Of a stretch of DNA of 64,000 bases, positions 58,836 to 64,000 are shown one piece after another. Position 1 is the stretch's first letter. Each line of letters begins with the position of its first letter. The stretch is from NCBI RefSeq assembly GCF_022539595.1, contig NC_072770.1, positions 22,185,304-22,249,303 of the forward strand, given 5' to 3'. The stretch is from Amphiprion ocellaris. Its lineage: Eukaryota > Chordata > Actinopteri > Pomacentridae. The translations under genes and the position numbers were made by a program. Below the pieces are notes generated by a model, which searched no databases, was not told the DNA's origin, and saw nothing but the letters and a program-made list of their open reading frames with translations.

Positions 58836-60960
58836 GTTCCACTGCAGGAAATCAAAGCAGGTGCAAGGTGTTGCAAATGCTTACAGGAATGTCCCTGTTC
58901 TGTTCTTGGTCCTTTTGAGTGGTTTCTATTGTAGTGTAGGATCCCACAGGGTGGGCCAAATTACTTCAGAGTTTTCCAAAACAAGGACAAATAGCAATTA
59001 CTGAGCATAACTCTGGTTCTATGAGCATGAACGAATTAGAATAATTTTAAATTGTAGATGGTGATGTTAAAGAGGAGGAGACTGTTACTTGACATGGACA
59101 TCAAGAGAACAGAAAAAATAGTACTCACCATCCTTGCCGAGTTTAACCAATCACTACTGAGCCCTGGATAGTGGTTTTACTTCACTGCCGCTCACACATT
59201 CCATAGTCCGGGTTATGATTTTCTCTCCCAAAAATGGCCTTGAGAGAAGTTTTACAGGTGCAGTTCCAAGTACATAGCTAAAGAACGCTCAGAGGAGTGG
59301 TCATCCAATAGTGAAGCCTATTAGAGGGCTAAGCCAGTACTCAGAAAACTAAAGTTACATCCAGTAACTACCATTTTTTTGGCAATACTTTATGCAGAAC
59401 CATTTCTGTTGTTGTTCCCACACAGATGTATTTTAGCAAATCAACCACCCTCCATTTAAACACACACAACCAAGTAGATCTAACTAATCAGAAAATGTAA
59501 AATTTTGTAGCAATTCAGAGATTTGTATTATTGTAATTGAAAAATGAATGTATATTCATTCTTTATATGTATATTGAGTTTATGTAGCATAAGCATTTAG
59601 GTTTAGCTTTTAATTTATTTCAAAGCTCTTTTATAGATTCTTGTACAACTAGTTAGGTGTTTATGTAGTTCTCTGAAATTACATTCATCTTGTGAGCCTT
59701 ATCAACAATGTAATGCAGCATGACTAGCGATTAAGAGTTACATGATAACGCTTGTTGTAAAAATGCATCATCATGGTGTCTTTTTTCATGTCAGTCTTGC
59801 TTGCATAAACAAACAATAAGAGTGAGTCACAACAGAAATGACTATTTTGCCAACAGGAAATTCAAGGTAGGCCACCTCCAGGTAGGTGGGTCTCAGTTTG
59901 ACAACCCATATAAAAATAGTCTGGTTCCACCACTCGGTTGGAACAAGCACAAAGAGTTAGGCCGCCCTAAAATGAACTGCGTGTTCCTGCAGTGGAAAAC
60001 AGCTTAATCCCAAGCAAGTGGTTTTACTGTTGTGGCTAATCTGAGTATATTGAATGCATATGCACCATCTTTGTCCAATGACTTCTTGTTATGTTGTATT
60101 AAAATCTACTGAACACTGCTTTGGCTTTTTCTCATGCTGCAGAGTTTTATATGAATGAATTTCGTGCTGCTCACATCACGGTGGTGACAATCTGACAAAA
60201 CCACATGCAGTAACTTGTCTCTTCCGCTTGTATTTCCGGGGAAATGTACGTTTACCCAAATTACAGTATATGAAAAAAAGAATACATTTACAGTAACTTT
60301 TCTGGTAATACCCTGTGTTTGCTATGAATTCAGCTACTAAAATTAATCGGAAAAACATGAATAATTCAGAAAAAACACATTGAAATAAAATTTGTAAAAA
60401 ATTTAGAACACTGTGGAACTATTTTTTATTCAATCCACCAACTTCCTGCCTGTTTTCTCCCTTCTTTAGTGTACTCAGTCTGAAATGGACTTGCTGATGT
60501 AAAATATGTCACCTAATGTATAAGTAATCCCACTCAGTTTGTGTGTTTACACTGGAGTAAAAACTCGACTGGGTCAAATAAAAGATCACTGCAAAATGCT
60601 ATCATCTGCCTTTGATATGCCCTACAAGTTGATTACTGCATTTTAAAAAATGACAAAAATGTGTTGCCATGGTCTTGTATATTTTTGAAGCTGTTGAAAA
60701 TCTGAATATTTTACGAATAGAACATGTAATCATGTGGGTCCGTGTACGGATCTGGTAATTGGATTTTCCGTTCTGAAACGGGTATTGAAAAACAAAAAAC
60801 GAGTGGTTATTTGTTTTTCGTTTTAAAATACAAAAATTAAAATTGAAATACAAGGCGTTTTTCCTTTTCATGATCAAAAAGGGATATACGATTTTTTTTT
60901 AAATGCTTTGATTTTCGTTTTATATTTAGAATGACAAGAAAGTAAAATCAGTAAGAGCCA
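58836..60960. other. Intergenic region between Tc1 remnant and promoter-like segment
   Basis: No gene recognised. From about 60735 to 60980 lies an unusual AT-rich segment rich in TTTTTCGTTTT and its complement CAAAAAACGA, which may belong to an unidentified mobile element. Confidence 0.5.
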
Positions 60961-60984
60961 GAAACGAAAAAGGGTCCGTTTTTT

Positions 60985-61150
60985 TCATTTTCTGAGACCG
61001 GAAGTGGTCATCAGCAAGTGTGGAGCCAAACGACAACAAGATTCTCAGAGGGCGGAGCAAGAGAGCAGTGATTGGTCAGACTGACTGAGAGCCAGACAGC
61101 AGTGATTGGTCAGACCATAGATAATATAGAAGACAGCGCGCTAGCGTATC
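60985..61150 (+). promoter_or_regulatory. Promoter-like segment with ETS site and duplicated CCAAT motif
   Basis: CCGGAAGTG (60998-61006) is an ETS-type site; GGGCGG lies near 61050. A 17-bp motif containing ATTGG (inverted CCAAT) occurs twice identically at 61065-61081 and 61099-61115. A candidate first exon with a consensus donor follows. The combination resembles a housekeeping-type promoter; a promoter in a mobile-element end is the alternative. Confidence 0.45.
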
Positions 61151-61228
61151 TAGTCTATGTATATCTGTGGTCGGCACGTCTGGTACCATCTCTGGCTGCT
61201 GTTGATCTTGTTTTTGGAGTAAAACACG
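61130..61228 (+). other. Candidate first exon of unidentified gene
   Basis: Sequence downstream of the CCAAT motifs ending in donor ACACG-GTAAGA (GT at 61229). Start is approximate. No protein family recognised. Confidence 0.35.
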
Positions 61229-62130
61229 GTAAGAAGATAAATACTTCTAACCAGTAGCGTTGTTTTGTTGTATGTTAAGTCAGCGACTTGTGAAGAGTTG
61301 TGTTTTGTCGTGTTTGAGCAGTTGGTCCGGACGCGTTAGCTAGCTAAGCGGCTAAGTTAGCTAGCGGGCTAATTAACACAGGTGGCTAACTTACCTCTGA
61401 ACACCTGTGTTAGTTGCTGCCGCAGCTGTCCTCATTATTAGAATGACCTTCTCAACCTGTATTGTTCTGCTGTGTATTTTATTTTTTAAAAAGTTATTTT
61501 ACTTTAAGGTTAACTGAAACCCGTTGAGCTGCACTGAAGTTTAACATTCAGATGGTTTGAATTAAACCGCGCTTAACTTAACATTGCACAACATTACCTC
61601 TCTGAATCTCCATAATTTCATTAAATTCCTTCTCTCTTCCACTGCTCAAGTTCAATCCAGTATATAAAGTGACATTAATAATGAATAAACTAACAATCAG
61701 CCATTGTATTTATTTATTATTGCATGTATCTGTAGTAAAACATGAGTTGAAACATCCTCCTTTTGGATCTAGAACTGCACAAGCCGTTCATTTTCAGTCA
61801 CCTGATGAATTAAACTCCCCTTTTTATGTGAGGTTGAAGCAGAAAGGCTGAGTTAACAAAGAAAGTTGTGTATAATTTGCGATACCTGTTATCTCTGACT
61901 GAGGCTTTAGTTTTTGTTGAGCTGATTTACACGTAGAAACTTTGTTCAGGAAAATTGCTCAGTCGCTCAGAGGACAGGCTGCTTTTTACACAACCTTGTA
62001 AGAGAATGTCTGTCAATGCTTTCAGCAGAATTTAGAAACACAACACTTCTTAAACAGATATTTTGAGGCTGTGAGGTTGAACGTTTGAGAGTATATCAGT
62101 GTGTTTGTTTGTGGTCTTTCTGTTTTCTAG

Positions 62131-62231
62131 GTGGAGGCTGAATTAGTGAGGATGACTCCTGCTACTGTCATCTCTAAGCTCCTCACACATCTTTACCTGC
62201 ACATGAGGAAGATCACTCCTGTAGAATGCAG
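62131..62231 (+). other. Candidate second exon of unidentified gene
   Basis: Strong acceptor TTCTGTTTTCTAG (62118-62130) and donor CAG-GTATGT (GT at 62232) bracket 101 bp. It contains an ATG opening MTPATVISKLLTHLYLHMRK, open to the donor. I do not recognise this protein; the exon could be the 5' end of a gene to the right of the window or part of a non-coding RNA. Confidence 0.35.
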
Positions 62232-62290
62232 GTATGTTTGTCATTATTATAAAAAGGTGTTGCCTGGTGACCTGTCAGAAACCCATTATA

Positions 62291-62662
62291 CAGAGTCAGC
62301 CAAAATAATGTTTACACACATCAGGAAAAGAAAAACTTGCATAAATATTTCAATACCAAATTTATTCAGACATCACGAGATTAATAAAAGTTATCTTTGG
62401 CCTCTACAATTACAAGAGGTGCTCAAAGTGGTGGCCACTGGCTTCCAGACATTTCTGTTGTGTTGTAGATGTCACTTGTTGATGCTCCATTCATGAGGGT
62501 AGCACCATCTGTTAGGAAAACGTCGTACAACAGGACACAGAGTTATCGTGATTTGACCAAACTTAGAAAGGATTCTGTATGTATAGAAGTACTTATACAA
62601 ATGAAATATTTATAAAAGTTTTTTCTTTTCCTGATGTGTGTACATTATTTTGGCTGACTCTG
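62291..62662 (-). mobile_element. Mariner-like element, mostly deleted, with 48-bp inverted repeats
   Basis: Left end (62291 on) and right end (to 62662) are inverted repeats, nearly identical over about 48 bp with one indel, beginning CAGAGTCAGCCAAAATAATG. On the minus strand the interior encodes QKCLEASGHHFEHLL, the conserved C terminus of mariner/Tc-type transposases. The left flank ends in TA, but the right flank reads AA, so the TA duplication is not perfect. At 372 bp it is non-autonomous. Confidence 0.78.
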
Positions 62663-62880
62663 AACTTAATGAGAACAAAACTGTCATTTAATTGTTGCTC
62701 TGAAAGCTTCTTTAGTGAAAACCAGCTGGTGTTCTGCTTTGAAACAAACTGCTGTTGAGGTCTGTGTTTTTAGGTTTAACCCCACAGTTTCTGAATGAAC
62801 TGATAGTTTGTTTTTTTTCCTGATCAATGTGGATGTTATAATTGATGGTAACATTTACTGATCATATAATCAGCATGACA

Positions 62881-63360
62881 ATATAACAGTATAACATTCT
62901 GACCACCTGACTAATACTGTGTTGGTCCCTTTATGCTGCTAAAACTCCTCTGACCCAGTGGTTCATCAGAACCTCTGGAGATGTCCTGTGGATTCTGTGG
63001 ATCCTGTGGGTTGCAGGGTGGGTCCTACCTAGACCAGGCTGATCCTGGACCATCCCACAGATGCTCAATCAGATCTGGATGTGGGGAGTGTGGAACCCAG
63101 GTGAACAGCTTAGCTCTGTCGTGTTCCTCAGACCACTCCTGAGCAGTTTTAATTTGTCCTGCTGAGGGAGGCAGCTGGCATCAAGGACTGCTGTTGCCAT
63201 GGAGACTAGGGGGTTGTTTGTCCTGCAGTGTTTAGGTGGTGGTACATGTCAAACATCCACATGAACGTCAAGGTTTCCCAGCAGAACGTTGCATTAGAAC
63301 AAGATGATGGATGTTGTTCTCTTCAGCTGTCAGTGGTCAGAATGTTGTGGCTGATTGGTG
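62881..63360 (-). mobile_element. Tc1-like transposon remnant (minus orientation)
   Basis: The right end, read on the minus strand, begins CACCAATCAGCCACAACATT, one base different from the terminal repeat of the element at 58364. The left end carries the matching ACATTCTGACCAC. The interior, in antisense, contains recognisable Tc1 transposase phrases in reverse order (for example CATCCACATGAACGTCAAGG), but is deleted and rearranged. No open frame remains. Confidence 0.75.
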
Positions 63361-64000
63361 GATCTGTCTGTCTTTACTCTGAAATCCAGAGTTATACAAA
63401 AGTGTAGTATGTGTGCAGTGCAGAAGAGATTTACTTTATTGTATGCATTTTTAATTTTTTTTAAGGGAGAGCATTTTTTTTAATCCACCTGATGAAGACC
63501 TAATCTTTCCCTTCAAAGGATAGTTAATAATTACCATGGCTTCCATAATGGTCCCATCAGAGAAAATCATATCCATATACAGAATTTTATTAATTCCAGG
63601 GCTGGTTCAGTAAAGATTATAATAATAACTACATCAGATAATTCTTTGTCGCAGTTGGAATTTTGCAGCCTGAGAGATGGTTGAGAAGGTTTGCAGTTCT
63701 TGTTTTAGCAATATGTTATAATAGAAGATCTTTATTGTCATTGTACATGAAATTATCTGCAAACCAGCAAAGTGCATCAGTCTGAGGTATCTAAAAATAT
63801 GTAAGTAAAGAAAAATGCTTCTAAAACCAGTAATAAACAGAATATTTTGAGGGAATATTCTAAAAAGGAAAGAAAAGCTCCATTCTCACTCCTCTCAGGA
63901 TAAACTGTCATTAAAATTGACTTTAAATTTAGCTTCAACATGAGATAAAAACATTTACTTTCATTACTGATATTGTCAAGTTTTAATAAAGTTCATGCTA
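63361..64000. other. Terminal stretch of window
   Basis: AT-rich, no gene recognised. A short piece at 63725-63790 with CTTTATTGTCATTGTACATG and AGTGCATCAGTCTGAGGTAT resembles the tail of a common fish retroelement. Confidence 0.45.

Noticed and set aside
61320..61385. GCTAGC/TTAGCTAGC-rich stretch and a similar one near 8925-8975 and 17390-17415
   Set aside because: Short simple-sequence patches built on AGCTA, common in fish genomes; no element ends found.

Overview
The window is vertebrate nuclear DNA, most likely from a teleost fish. It holds intron-bearing genes with GT-AG splice sites, a eukaryotic tRNA gene, and DNA transposon debris (hAT, Tc1, mariner, pogo/Tigger-like) of the kinds common in fish. 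The two proteins recognised resemble fish tensin-2 and the fish vitamin D receptor. No prokaryotic, CRISPR or intact viral features were seen.

Layout. At 1-7205 (+) lie the last 14 coding exons of a tensin-2 gene (tns2); earlier exons fall outside the window. They encode 1,175 residues: the end of the PTEN-like C2 domain, a long Pro/Ser-rich linker, the SH2 domain and the C-terminal PTB domain. A likely poly(A) signal follows at 7842. At 8669-8740 (-) is an intact tRNA-Gln(UUG) gene. A perfect 21-bp hairpin lies at 10057-10110. A complete but gutted hAT transposon with 8-bp target duplications lies at 11071-12479. At 16.5-17.7 kb is a CpG-rich promoter region carrying a perfect CRE, an inverted CCAAT box and a GC box, followed by candidate untranslated leader exons.

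The second gene, vdr (+), has its eight coding exons at 29673-39027. They give a 425-residue receptor with the zinc-binding cysteines, P box and ligand-contact residues of the family. Its first intron would be about 11.6 kb if the leader exons are right. The vdr introns hold a hAT BED-finger remnant, a pogo/Tigger-like MITE and a 21-base poly(C) run. The 3'UTR may extend about 5.5 kb to a poly(A) signal at 44539 and contains a 90-bp (AT)n tract. From 44.6 to 60.9 kb I see no gene. A promoter-like segment with duplicated CCAAT motifs and two candidate exons (61.0-62.2 kb) may be the 5' end of another, unidentified gene. Around it are two Tc1-like remnants in opposite orientation and a mariner-like element with 48-bp terminal repeats.

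The most interesting observation is a possible translational control in vdr. If the leader is spliced as I infer, its last upstream ORF (5 codons) ends in a TGA that overlaps the receptor ATG as TGATG, with the stop codon created at the exon junction. All exon boundaries were read by eye from splice consensus, reading-frame continuity and remembered family sequences; no alignment or expression data were available.
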